Positions 44,901 to 56,577 of a stretch of DNA of 64,000 bases are shown here, in pieces. The position numbers and the translations under genes were made by a program. Numbering within the stretch: position 1 is the first letter of the stretch; every line of letters starts with the position of its first letter. The notes below the pieces were generated by a model, which saw only the letters and a list, made by a program, of their open reading frames with translations, was not told the DNA's origin and did no database searches. The DNA comes from Edaphochlamys debaryana. Its lineage: Eukaryota; Chlorophyta; Chlorophyceae; Chlamydomonadales. Location of the stretch: positions 930,001 to 994,000 of the forward strand of contig JAEHOE010000003.1 in the NCBI GenBank assembly GCA_016858145.1. Direction: 5' to 3'.

Positions 44901-46425
44901 CGCCTTATCCTTTCCCGCTCGAAACTATACCCCACCCCTACCCTCCCTCCCCCCCTCCCCGCCCTGCCCACCCACCGTCTCCACCAGCACTGCGTCCGCT
45001 CCCTCGAGGAAGGTCTCCTGCTGCCCCACCAACGTATTGATCCTGAGGGGGGTCGGGTGCGTGGCGGGGAGGCTGAGATGGTCAAAGCACTGAAGGGGTG
45101 GCTGAGGGCCTCGGCTCTTGCGTGGAGTTGCCCAGCCCCCTGGAGCTGGAGTTTGGAGTTGGAGTTGGAGTTACCCCCCCCCAACAACAACACCGGGCCG
45201 CTTCCCTACGGCGCCAGGATTCAACCGGGAGCCAGGAGAGCGCCGCGGCCCTCGCCCCCAGCAAGCGGCCCGACCCCCCTCTAGCGCCAGAGGCCCCCCA
45301 ACCACCCACCGCACCCCACCCTCCCCACCCCACCCCGCCACCCACCACATGGGCGTGCAGTACTGGCTCCGAGCCAGGTTGGCCACCGTGTGGCCCGTGC
45401 CTCCGTCCCTGCGGCCGCCGGTGCAGGGCAGCCTGCGGTTAAGGAGCCGCTCCAGCTGGGGTGGGCGGGGGGTGGGGAGGTGAGGTCAGCGGGGGGCTCA
45501 GCGGCGGCGGGGTCAGGGCAGAGGGCGGCTTGTGTGTGTGTGGGGAGCTCGCAAGGACCCGAACACATGTCCACACGCATTCAAACGCACCTGTGGCCCA
45601 CGGCCGGTACAGGACGAGCTCTCCGTACGGTACCGGTACGCACAAGCCCGCCCACCCGCCCACCCGCCTCCGCCTCACCGCCCACCCGCCCATCCCACCC
45701 ACCCGCCCAGCCCCCCCACCCACTGCCCACCTGCGCGGGCCAGGTCTGGTTTGGCGGCACGTGCGGCAGCCCCTTGCCGCAGCCCCCGTGCGTCACGGAG
45801 CCGCCCAGCACCCGCACGTCCAGGCACTCGCCCGCGCGCAGCTTGGCGCCCACTGGGGGTGGGGGGTGGTGGGGGTGGGGTGGAGGGTGAGGGGAGGGGC
45901 GGTTGGGATGCGGCGGAGGGGCGTTTGGTGTTGGGGGGTCCGGGGGACACGGTATCAGCCAGCAACACGTGTCACCCGGCCTGCCAGCGTGGGATTCCTG
46001 TAAACTCTGTAGAAACTGTCACCTCAATCCGGCCCCCAAGGCCTGCCCCCTGCGCACCACTCACCCCTGGTCCAGAGGGCGGGATCCCCAGCGTTGACCA
46101 CGGACTTGGCCCGATTGAGAGCCGTCCAGAAGAGCTCCGTCTGCTCCCCCGGCCCGCCCGCGGCGTGCGGCTTCGGCCGCTTCGGCCGGCCCTCGGGAGA
46201 CGGAGCGTGGCCAGCGCACCGCGGCGGGGCGAGCAGGAGGGGCAGCAGGAGAAGCAGGGGGAGCGCGTGCCCGTGTGCCAGGCGGGGCCGGCGGCAGGGC
46301 GGGCCGGGGGGGCGCCCGTGCGGTGCTCCCGCAGCCTTGGGGCGGTGCTCAACCGCAGCTGAGGGAGCGCAGGCTGGTTGGGGGCGTGCGCAGAACTGCG
46401 CCTGCCGCTCCCGCGCCACACCCAT
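41948..46425 (-). CDS. SGNH-hydrolase-type esterase, membrane-anchored or secreted
   Basis: Twelve exons in transcript order: 46425-46065, 45852-45731, 45455-45349, 45042-44976, 44617-44348, 44292-44159, 43755-43690, 43483-43332, 43160-43028, 42870-42741, 42596-42510, 42307-41948; 662 residues with consistent phases. A hydrophobic run (ALPLLLLLPLLLAPP, about 54-68) suggests a signal anchor. LGGSVTHGGCGKG gives the nucleophile Ser139 in a GGSVT block I; AINDVG gives the block III Asn222; GDDLHPSPLGH gives the block V Asp429/His432 pair, the SGNH catalytic set. GAKLRAGECLDVRVLGGS resembles GDSL/SGNH proteins of algae. The C-terminal 120 residues look like a beta-rich accessory domain. A likely role is deacylation of an extracellular polysaccharide or glycoprotein; the substrate is unknown. 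Exon 5 encodes a low-complexity insertion after the Asn block. The gene sits between paralogous glycosyltransferases. Confidence 0.82.
44846..44914. repeat. Short dispersed repeat, copy A (SGNH intron 4)
   Basis: TCGACGACGG through CCGCCGCCTTATC is nearly identical to 61936-62007, with only a few indels over about 70 bp. Both copies lie in introns of unrelated genes, close to the next exon. The repeat class is unknown. Confidence 0.65.
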
Positions 46426-47375
46426 CGGGTTGGTGAGAGTGGTGAGCAGAGGGGGAGTTGGGGCGCCCTCCCTCAGGGTTGTGGGTCACGGCTGCCGGTG
46501 CATTGCTGTCCACGAGCAGCCTGCTCTACGTATGGAGTTAATGCAGCGCAGAAGGCACTGGAAGTGCGTGCCAAGCAGGCCATGGGGGAGTCGCGTGAGT
46601 TGTGGCATGACGATGCTGCACTTGCATATATAGTTAAGCACTTTTGATGCCACAGCTTACGGGAGGCAGAGGCGTGTAGAGGGCCGTCGGCGGGCGCATG
46701 CAGTCGCTGTGAGACGCAGCCGTTCAGCCGTTGGTCGCTATCAGTTTGTCTTTTCGTAGCTCGCGTGTAGACCTTCAACGCATAGGAGCCTTCGCTCGTG
46801 GGTTTCCGTCGCCAAAGTAACGCTGAGTTTGCATACACCGCGCGCGCATGCAGAGTGGACGCTCCCTGTTGTTTTGGGGATCAAATGTATGTGATTAATG
46901 TAATTCAGCCATTGTACACATGGAACAAGGGGTCAGTCCGACGGATTCGACCGGTACCTTGCGGAGTTGTGATTTTAGCAGCGCCGCAAGCCGCACACAG
47001 CTCGGAGACAACAAAAGGTGGACGTGTGTGATTATGGGGCTTTGGAGAGGAAAAAGGGGGGGCCGTTGGCGGCCACGGGGCGCGCGGGTTGGCGGACGCG
47101 CGCGGGTATGGGCACGCGCGGGTATGGATCCGTGACCGCCTGCGCGACATTTCCTTGTTGTCCATACCTGTGTGAGTCCGCCAGACACGCTGTTTGGATG
47201 CATCTGTACGTCCTTGACGCGACTGAGTAGTTTGCTGCTTCACGACTGCAGAAAGACCGCGTTCGGCCAGCTCGCGAACGGCAGTAGCTGCACTGCTTTA
47301 ATTAGCCTCACTGGGTAATTCACGCGATGTAGCAACGAAGGCTTTGTCCGTGTGGCCGGCGCGACCGCGGAAACG
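46426..47375. promoter_or_regulatory. Divergent intergenic region, SGNH (-) and third GT77-like gene (+)
   Basis: 950 bp between divergent start codons. Much of 46600-47000 is less GC-rich than the flanks; TATATAG occurs near 46627. A short tandem GCGCGCGGGTATGG-type repeat lies near 47085-47125. No ORF with family signal. Confidence 0.4.
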
Positions 47376-50300
47376 ATGGGAAGCCGGCAGCTGTTGTTGG
47401 GCGCAGCGACGCTTCTCGCGTTACTGCTGCTCGTGGACTGCCGGCATCAGAAGCCTCCCCAAAAGAATAAGCCGCTAAGGCTTGCAGCTGCCCACTTTGC
47501 GCAGCACGGAGTCCGACTGCCTTCGCGTGGTTTCGCCAAAGCTATGCAGGAGGCCAGCATAGACATCTCGCACCTCAGCTGTCGCAAGAGCCTGGTGAGA
47601 TGACGCGCTGGCGCTTTGTGAGGCATCGGGGAGCAGGTCCGGAGGGGCGAGGGGCGACCCATGTGTGTTTCGACACACCGCTTGGTCGCCAACAGCCAGG
47701 GGGGCATCAGCTAGTCGAAGTCCACAGAAGGTCGAACTCCACAGAAGCACACATTGGTGCAGAAGTCGATGCTGGCCGAATCTTGTGCGTGCAGGTGCTG
47801 CTGGGCATGGCCAACGAGGAGGCGTTCAACCACACGGTGAGAGAGCGACCTGCAATCGTGCCCCTTGTCGCTCAAACCAACACCCCACCCCCAAGCCCCA
47901 TCCGCCCCTGTGCCTCGCCTCCGGTGCACCTTGGCACCCCCCAACCCTCACGACATCCTCCCCCGCCCCCACCTCCTGACACCAGCCATCCCTTTCCAAC
48001 CCCCTTTCAACCCGACCCCACACCTCTGACGTCTTACCCGCCCGGACCCCCCGCCCGGACCTCCCCCCCTGACCCCAGGTCCCTCACTTCCTCCTCAGCC
48101 TCAGCCGCGTCACCCTGGCCGGCGGGCGGCAGCGGGGCGAGCGGCTGGACTCCCACCTGGTGCTGGTGGCGTGGGCGGACGAGGCGCTGGGGCTGTGCCG
48201 GGGCATGCAGGGGGGGGGCTACGGACACAAGTGCGTGCAGGTGCGGCGGGGGGCGGGGGGGTTAGAGAGTGGTGGTGGAGGGGGGTGGTGGAGGGGGGTG
48301 GTGGAGGGGGGTGGTGGAGGGGGGTGGTGGAGGGGGGTGGTGGAGGGGAAGGCAGGAGGGGAAGGCAGGAGGGGGCCAGGCAGGCCTGGGCCTGAGGCGG
48401 AGGGGAAGGGTGGGGGGGCAGAGGGGTGAGACTGGGCAACGTCTGCTTGGCAGCGGGCAGCAGCGGGCGTCAAAGGGTGTTTGGTGGTCTTTGTGACTGG
48501 CGCGTCGTGTCCAGTGGGCGGCCAACAAGGGACCAGGACGCCGGCTGGGCCCACGAGTGGGCAGGGGGCCCTAGCGCATGGCTCCCGCAGGGGCCCTTGA
48601 GCTGGGCCCACGAGCGGGGCCCTCGAGCGGGGATGGAGCCTTTACGCATGGCCTGGAGCATGGCCTGAAGCATGGCCTGGAGCATGGCCTCAAGCGGGCC
48701 CTCGAGCGGGGCTCTCGAGCTGGGCCCTAAGGATGCATGGCCCTAGCGCATGGCCCTAGCGCATGGCCTGGTGACGTCAAGCTCTGGGCGCAGGGCCCGG
48801 CAGGGTGCGGGCACGGCGTGCTGCGCCTGCCCAGCAAACGGGGGCTGGAGAGGCTCCTCTGTCGCCGGTGCTGCCCGTGCGCCTCCCCCTGCTCCGCTGC
48901 GAGCGAGGCGACGTACTCCCGCTCGGTTGTGCCAACACCCTCCAGCGCCGGCGCGGGAGCAGGGCGGCAGCGGGGCGCTCTAGGGGGCGGTGGGGCGGTC
49001 CTTACAGCTGCCTCGATCCTCGACCCTCCCTCTCTCCCCCCCTGTCAGGACGAGGAGCACCTTGTGAAGCACGGATCCTTCGGATTCCACGACATGGGCT
49101 TCAACGCGCTGGGGTGGGGGGGCAGGGGTGGGGGGGAAAGGGAGGGACAAGTGGCAGGGAAGGCGGAGGTGTGGCGTGTGGGGCGGGCGGGTCCGGGCCT
49201 CAGGGAGAGCTGCAGTGGGTTTCCTCTGCCTCCGACTGCCGAGCACCTTATTCCCCTCCCCCTGCCCCCTTGCCCCCCCTCTCCCCCTGTCAGGTTCGCC
49301 AAGATCAAGTACATCCTCAACGGCCTGTCCCTGGGCCACGACGTGGTCTTCCTGGACACGGACATTGTCGTACTGCGGGATCCGGTGCCGTACTTTCTGT
49401 CCCGCAACGCCGATCTGCTGGCCATGCACGAGAAGTGCGTCATCTACAACGACACAGTCAGCGCTGTGTCGGCTGAGGCCATGAACAGGCGGCCCGCGTT
49501 CAACATCGGTGCGCGCTTGAGGGGTGGGGGTGGGGGGCTCCGTAGCGGTGTCGTCGTCGTCGTCGTGCATGTGGCCGAGAGTGGCGGCCTTGGGTGCTCG
49601 GGTGCTCCGCGCGGATGCCTCATGCCCCTCACACCTCTTGGCCGCCCTCTCCCCCGCGTCCCCAACCCCCTTCCCCAGGCATCCTGTACTTCAAGGCCAC
49701 GGCGCCCGTCACCCGCTGCGTGTACCACTGGGCGTGGGACATGTTCGGGCAGGTGCAGAACCGCAGCCGGGTGTGGGACCAGGTGGGTGGGGGTGGGGTT
49801 GAAGTGGGGGTGGGGCGGGGCGGGCTTTGGGGTGGACTCGCATGGTGCGGCCGGGTGCAGTGGCGGGTTGTGGCTGGGCGGGATGGCCATTGGGGGTAGG
49901 TGGGGTTAGGTGGGGGTTTTCTGGGCGGACACCAAGATCCCCCTCCGGAGGCAACACCTGAAACAGTATCCTGTCTTGCGTTTCCCGTGCGTCCCGCTGT
50001 CCCGTCCTCGCGTGCCTGCCCCAATCTTGGGAGAACCAAAAACCTCTCTTTAACTCCCCTGCCTCCAAGGCGAGACACTCTCACTCAGATTCATCCCCCC
50101 CTCCCACCTACCTCTCTGAAACTCAAGCCTTTCCCTCCCCTCTTCCCCCCTCCCCTTTCCACACACCCCCAGGAGATCTACGCCATCATCACCACGCAGT
50201 GCGCCTCCGCCCTGGCGCTGCGCTGGGGCGCCATAGACTCGCGGCGCTTCCAGTCGGGCTGCTTCCCGGGCTGCGGCTGCGACTTCCACGACCATGACGT

Positions 50301-50964
50301 GGCGCCGGAGCGCCTGGGTGGGGGAATTGGGGGGAGTGGGGGGGGGTCAGGGGGGAGGTGAAGGCTGGCCCCGGCCTGCCCTGGCACTATAGTGATTGCA
50401 ACGTTGCGCCGGCGCGCCTGGGCGGGGGCCGCGAGGGCGGGGCCTTGCGGGGGACGTACGTGATGGGGGGTACCATGGTCGTCTTGAGCTTTCTCCGGGG
50501 GGAGCAGTAGCCATGTGGGTTGGCAGTAGCCATGTACGGGGCAACCTACCGCATCTGCCCTCCCGCTTCCTTCCGCTGCCCCCCCCCCAGTGACGCCCGC
50601 CCAGATGCTGCCGTACGCCAATGACAAGAAGGAGTGCGGGCCCGCGATCTGGCAGGTGGGGTGTGTAGGCAAGGCCGCCCCTCAGGCGCTCGCGGGTGGT
50701 GCATGGGGGGCCGGGGCAGCCGCTGCCCCGGAGGTAGCATCCCGCCGGGCCCCGGCCCTCTCCCCCCCCCCCAAACCCCGCTAAACCAACCCCCCCAACC
50801 CCACCCCCCCAACCCCCTCCCCCCTCCTCCCCCCCCAGGACTGGGTGATGCGGCACTTCGCCTGCAGCGGCTCCACCGCCGAGAAGGGGCGCTACATGGC
50901 GGGGCTCATGGAGGGGGTGCTGAACAACAGCACGGCGAGGATAGGCAGGAAGCGGGCGGCGTAG
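47376..50964 (+). CDS. Nucleotide-diphospho-sugar transferase, GT77-like (paralogue of 37654 gene)
   Basis: Nine exons: 47376-47594, 47795-47836, 48079-48240, 49049-49113, 49294-49508, 49679-49782, 50173-50317, 50591-50655, 50839-50964; 380 residues, phases consistent. The signal anchor is at about 5-21 (QLLLGAATLLALLLLVD). LLGMANEEAFNHTVPHFL, HDVVFLDTDIVVLRDPVPYF (DxD at D184, D186), ILYFKATAPVTRCVYHW and FQSGCFPGCGC match the 37654 gene exon by exon, but two extra introns split its second exon and the 3' exons are arranged differently. The DxD exon is almost identical in DNA to the paralogue, while exon 1 and the C-terminus are diverged. Probably a Golgi type II transferase with a related substrate. 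Confidence 0.87.
48264..48350 (+). repeat. GGTGGTGGAGGGG minisatellite in an intron
   Basis: At least six tandem units of about 15 bp based on GGGGTGGTGGAGGGG, in the intron after the third exon of the 47376 gene. The G-runs could form G-quadruplexes on the sense strand. Confidence 0.7.
48650..48775 (+). repeat. GCATGGCC-based direct repeats in an intron
   Basis: Repeats of GCATGGCCTGGA and GCATGGCCCTA alternate with GGGCCCTCGAGC-type units in the same long intron (48241-49048). Non-coding. Confidence 0.55.
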
Positions 50965-51627
50965 GTGCGGGGGGGGTGGAGCGCTTGGGAGGGGAGGGGG
51001 CTGTGGTGGGGAGGGGGCTGGGGAGGGGGCAGGAGGGGGCAGGAGGGGGCAGGAGGGGGCAGGAGGGGGAAGGAAGGGGTGTGGGGCGGGGTGGGGTGGG
51101 GTGGGTGGATAGGTGGACAGTGGGAAGGGGGCAGGGGGACCTGGCACGATTCGGAAGGTGTTGTGATCCTGATCAGGCGGCATTGAGGCGGCGCGCAGTA
51201 CGTGCCAACGCACTCGGCGACAGGTCTAGTACCATAGGCGGAGAAGGGATGGGCCCCAGGCTTCCCTGCAGCCCAGCCTTCCGGACCAAACACATTGAAG
51301 CGAAGGGCAGCCAGGGTGTGTGACGGCACTTGTGTGAAGGACGGTACGGACGGCACTTGTGTGAAGGACGGTACGGACGGCACTTGTGTGAAGGACGGTA
51401 CGGACGGCACTTGTGTGAAGGACGGTACGGACGGCACTTGTGTGAAGGACGGTACGGACGGCACTTGTGTGAAGGACGGTACGGACGGGTAGCCCCCGCC
51501 CCATGCCGCCCTCAAGGGTATGCCTCGCCCTGCACCCAAGCCAGGTCACACATGCAGCCGCGACTGTATCCAGCGACAACAGTTGGACCACTAGCATACG
51601 AAGTCACCTTATGCGTGAAAAGCGGCC
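50965..51627. other. Intergenic / UTR region with minisatellite
   Basis: 3' UTR of the third GT77-like gene, a GGGGGCAGGA microsatellite at about 51010-51070, and the 27-bp minisatellite at 51322-51489. No gene. Confidence 0.5.
51322..51489 (+). repeat. 27-bp minisatellite, six copies
   Basis: The unit GACGGCACTTGTGTGAAG plus GACGGTACG repeats six times without visible change (CACTTGTGTGAAG at 51327, 51354, 51381, 51408, 51435, 51462). The 27-bp length keeps all frames open, so long apparent ORFs cross it on both strands. They are not genes. Confidence 0.92.
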
Positions 51628-54600
51628 ATGTCGCTGCCGGCAATTTTGATGCACTGCAGCGCGAGAGGGTTACAGCAGCTCCGTTGCCCGTTGCATTCCG
51701 TAGGTTATACGAACTGCACTCTCAGTGGGTTACCACCGGGTTTGGTGCCAGGATGCGCCGCGGTGGGGCAATCAGCATCGTCGCGACCACCCAGCTCACC
51801 ATACCGGAGCTTCTCGGGCACTGCCTCGGAGCCAGATGCTGACGTGGATTGTGTGGTCATCGGGGCAGGTGGGGTTCGGAATGCCCTAGAAACTGAAAGA
51901 CAAGCACGGTCGCTGCGAGGGGACCTGTGTGGAGGTTGGCACCTGAGGGCAGGTCGGGGCCGGCACGGCGCCCCCGACGAAAGCTGACCTCTGAGGGCAG
52001 GGGCTTGGGACCTTCCCCAAGTGTGGGCCAGCTTGGAGCGACTGTCGCCGGGGCGGCCAGGCCGTTGGGGATCTGGGGCCATGGGGACTCGCCTGGTCTG
52101 CTGAAGTGCAGAGGTTGATGCCATCGACCCGCTAAAGGGCCTCTACTGGGTAGACAATTTATTGCTAATGCTTTAGTAGATGGCATGGGTCGATGCCTGT
52201 CGACCCTAACCAGGAACCTGGAGCCTTGCGCTCTAAGCAACCCCCGCTGCTCGACCGTCCCCCCCTCACTTTGTGCGACCCCTGACCCCAACCCATACAC
52301 ATCCTACCCTCCCCCCCGGCACACGCCCCCACCCCCCCAAGGCGTGATCGGTCTGGCGGCGGCGCGCGCTCTGGCGCTGCGGGGCCGGGAGGTGGTGGTT
52401 GTGGAGGCGGCGGGGGCGGTGGGCACGGAGACCAGCTCGCGCCACAGCGAGGGTGCGGCGGCGAGGGAGGTCCTGGGGCCTTAGGGGGCTTCGGGCCTGC
52501 GGGGACGCAGGCTGCGTGGCTTTGGGTGGGGGTGCGCGTGCGCGTGTGGCAAGGCTCTTGGTACAAGGCCCTTGGCAAGGCTCACTGCGTGCAACCCCTC
52601 CGCCCCTCCGCCCCTCCCCCCCTCCCCCCCTCCCCCCCACCCCCAGTGATCCATGCGGGCATCTACTACCCCGAAGGCTCCCTCAAGGCCCGCCTCTGCG
52701 TGGAGGGCAAGGCCCGCCTGTACGACTTCTGCCGTACGCACAACGTGCCGTACAAGCGCATCACCAAGCTCATCGTGGCCACCAGCAAGGAGTAGGCGGG
52801 ACTGACCTGGGGGGGCTGACTCAGCATCCTCAGCCCGCGGGCTGTTGGCAGTGAGCCGTGACGCAGCCTAAATCCGGTGACATCCACTTCCCGCCCCTCC
52901 TTTCACTTAGCCCCATGCATCCACCCGCCTCTGTACGCCCAGCCTCCCCGATCCCCCCCTCCCCTTCCCTTCCCCTTCCCCTCTCCCTCCCACCCCCCCC
53001 TCCCCGCCAGCCAGCTCCCCGACCTCTCCGCCTTCCGCGCCCGCGCCGCGCGGCACGGCGTGGCGGACCTGCAGCCCCTCAGCGGCCCCCAGGCGCAGGA
53101 GCTGGAGCCGGCACTGGCGGCGCAGGGGGCGCTGCTGTCGCCCTCCACCGGCATCATCGACAGCCACACGTGCGTGGGGGGGGGCGCGAGGGGGGCTGGT
53201 GTGTGTGTGGCGGGGCGGGGTGGGGGTTGCGTGGATGTGGAGGGGTGGGTGCGGGGTGGATGCGGGGGGACAGGGGGGCCGGGACGGTTGGGACGGCGCA
53301 GGCGTCCCTGGCCCAGGTCCGAACCTAGGGCCGGCGGGCTCCCGGCAACCACTGGGAGGGCATGGGCCTTTACTATCTGCTGTCCACGACCCCAGGCACC
53401 GTTCTGACCAGTATTCCTCCCACCTGTCAAAACCCTCTCCCTCCCGCTCCCCGCACCCCTCCCCCCCTCCCCCTCCCCTCCCCTCCCCTCAGCTACATGG
53501 CCGCCCTACTGGCAGACGCGGAGGCGCACGGTGCCGTACTGGCGCTGCACACACGTGTCACTGCCGTACGCACACAGCACGCCCCGCACGCCCTCGCCTC
53601 CTCACCTTCCTCGGCATCCACGTCCGCACGCAGTCCTGCCTCAGCCTCGACCTCCACACCTGCCGCCTCAGATCCAGATCCAGCACCGGCCCAGGCCCCT
53701 GCTCGCTCGTCCCAGTCAGTTTCGTACAAGCTGCTGGATCTAGAAACGCACACGCCTCCACCGGAGGGCGAGGGCAGCGGCGCCGGCACGCCCACGTCAG
53801 CCTCGCTCCCAGTTCCGGGCCCGGGTCTGGGAACCAGTCCGGATTCCGGCTCCGGTCCGGCCGCCGAGTCCTGTTCCAGATCCGGATCTGGTTCCGGACA
53901 GGTGGAGCGCAGCACGCTGCGTGCGCGCTGGGTGGTGAACGCCGCGGGGCTGCACGCCCAGAGGCTGGCCGCGGCCGTGCAGGGGCTGCCGCGGAGCTCC
54001 ATACCGCCCCTGTACCTCGCCAAGGTACGGCCGGGGCTAGAGGGTACTAATAGTAGGGTTAAAGATTCGGTGGGATGGGCTCATGAACTCACGGCTGGGG
54101 AACGCAAGTAGGGGGGGATAAAGGTCTCCGACTCGGGCCCCGCCGGCGAGCGGCTGGCCTCCCCGCGCCCCGGCGACCCGGCTGCCGACCCACCTCCCAC
54201 CCGCCAACCGCCAACTACCATACAACCGCCCTCCAACCGCCAACCACCAACCGCCGCCCAACCGCAGGGCAACTACTTCTCCCTGGCCGGGCGCTGCCCC
54301 TTCTCCCGCCTCGTCTACCCCCTGCCCGAGCGGGGCCTGGCGGGCCTGGGCACGCACCTGACCCTGGACCTGGCGGGGGCGGGGAGGTTCGGGCCCGACG
54401 TGGAGTGGCTGCCGGAGCCGGGGCCCGACCCGGCGGCGCACGTGCGCATGGACTACCGGGTGAGGGGCGCGGGGCGGGGAGCGGAGCGGGGGTGGGTGCG
54501 GGGATGCTGAGGTGAGGATGTAGGGGTGGGGATGGGTGCGACGGGGTGGGTGGAGCGTGGAGGACGGGGAGGTGCGTTGCTGGGGGAAGGGGGTGTGCTG

Positions 54601-55207
54601 GAGGTGAAGGGAACCTTCCTCGCCTCCGCTTCCATGCCCGGCCCTGCGCCGCCCTAGCGCTGCCGCATCACTCCCATATGGCGCCGGGTGCACGGTCTGC
54701 ACGCACATGCAGCCATGCAATCCGGCCGGCCCACCCAGCACCGCCCGTGTGTTAACCCGCGCCACCCCCCGGCCGCCCCCAGGTGGACCCGAGGCGTGCC
54801 GACGTGTTTTACCCCGCCATCCGCCGCTACTTCCCCGGCCTCTCCGACGGCGCCCTGCAGCCCGCCTACAGCGGCTGCCGGCCCAAGCTGAGCGGACCCG
54901 GACAGCCCGCCGCCGACTTCCTCATTCAGGTGGGGCCTTGATGGGGCACGGCCTTGAAGATATGGAATTGGGTAGAAAAGGCAGGTTAAGTTGGGGGTGG
55001 ATGAGGCTGCATATGGGTATGAAGCAGCCACGACCGTGGCCTCACACTCGGTCCCCCGTTCGGACGTCTGCGCACGTGCAGGGGTCCGCAGCGCACGGCC
55101 TGCGCGGCTGGGTCAACCTGTACGGCATCGAGTCGCCCGGGCTTACGTCATCGCTGGCGATCGCGGAGCACGTGGCGGGGCTGCTGGAGTCAGACGAGGG
55201 GCGGTAG
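51628..55207 (+). CDS. L2HGDH: L-2-hydroxyglutarate dehydrogenase, mitochondrial
   Basis: Eight exons: 51628-51868, 52342-52452, 52647-52791, 53011-53169, 53493-54024, 54268-54459, 54783-54929, 55082-55207; 550 residues with consistent phases. The first 70 residues are a Ser/Arg/Pro-rich presequence suggesting mitochondrial import. [18 protein letters not shown] is the FAD-binding dinucleotide fold (about 75-92) and [18 protein letters not shown] is the family signature; most members have Asn where this has His. [36 protein letters not shown] and [20 protein letters not shown] follow in order. The enzyme oxidises L-2-hydroxyglutarate to 2-oxoglutarate, passing electrons to the respiratory chain. 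A Ser/Pro/Gly-rich insertion of about 105 residues sits inside exon 5 between TRVTAV and WVVNAAG. Confidence 0.93.
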
Positions 55208-56577
55208 GGATGCGGGATGCAGGTGATGCCAGTGTAGGGAGGCAACAGAGGAGTGCGAGTTACACGCTGTTTGCATGACCTCTACATCAGTGTGGGATGC
55301 GGGTCCTTCTCAATTATTCAAGCGTGCGGCGGTTGCCGTGGGATGCTAGTGCCCGTGAGAGGCGCGGGGGGCGACGCGTGTGGGTGCAGTGAGTGTAGGG
55401 TGTCGGAAGCATACTTGAGGTAGGAGCGTACGACTGTACGGTACGGTACTGATTTAGCATATAGCATGGGGCATTGCCCCGCCTACGCATGGTGATCGAC
55501 GGCGGGGTGTAGAGGGAATCGAGTTCTGAGCCTGCAGGAGGGAGAGGGAGAGAGAGACACAGGCATCAGGTAGCGAACGACTGGCGCAGCGCTTCGGGCG
55601 CGGCTCGGTGCCCAGGTTAGGTCCTGTGGCTCCAGGGCTTGAGCACGCACTTGCTGATGGGGGCTGCAGGGCTGAGTGTGTCGTCCAGGGCACGAGAGCT
55701 CGCCGCCCAGCTGAAAGGGTGGCAGAGGAATGAGCAGTGGCAGTGAGGACCAAGCAGCTTGGCCCGGCACGCACGTCAGGGACGATCAGGGCGGTGCTAG
55801 CGGTGCTGGCCTTCCTCGCCTAGCAGTCCTCGCCCTCAGGGCCTTCGGGCGTCGGCTCGTCGGTGCGTGTCGTCGAGACGGTAGGAGGCTGGGAGGCGGC
55901 CTGTGGGCACGCATGGCTGCGGGAGCGGGCGATGAGGAGGGAGGGAGGGAGGGGACGCGGCGGCGAGCTTCGGGGGCATATGCGCAGGGCTGCCGCCGTG
56001 TGCCGCGGCATTGGGCGGGCCACCAGATCATGGGACCGCCCTGGCTTGCCAAAGCAGTGTGGCCGCTTCTTGCGTGCTGTATCGGCGTTTCTCGCGCTAG
56101 GTTTTAGGATAGCAGGCCGACTCTGTAGGAGCTCAGCGCGCGCAGTTGTGAGCGCCACGTTTCTGCTTGCTTAGGGCTAGCTAGCGCAGTGCCGTGGCGT
56201 CTTCCCCTTACCTGTGAGGCCACTTCTGCGACTGCCTGAGCCAGCTTACTGCTCGTGGGGAGGAGAACAGCAAGGTGAGGGCAGGAGATGGCGCTCTGGA
56301 GGACACGCAAGCCCACATCGCGCCCTGCATGCATCATCATTGTATGCAGCATATCGCACACATACGGCTGCACAGTGTGTGCTCCTCGGTGCGCTGAGAT
56401 GCGCCGTGAATGCCGAACCCCTCTCCGCAGGCTGCTATGCCCTCCTCTTGCGCATCGTGAGCTTTCAACGGTGGTACTGTCAGCAACACAGCTGGGGAGC
56501 CTCTGAAGTCACGCGTTGAGCTGCATCGGGCTGGACTGGCCCCCAAGCCGTGGCCTCTGTGCCGCTTCGCTGCGCTG
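55208..56577. other. Intergenic / UTR region
   Basis: 3' flank of the L2HGDH gene and 5' region of the poly(A) polymerase gene. Short GTACGGTACGG repeats occur near 55435-55450. Open frames lack family signal. Confidence 0.45.

Noticed and set aside
51226..51597. Repeat-containing frames across the minisatellite on both strands
   Set aside because: A 27-bp unit keeps all frames open; the encoded repeats are by-products and there is no start context or exon support.
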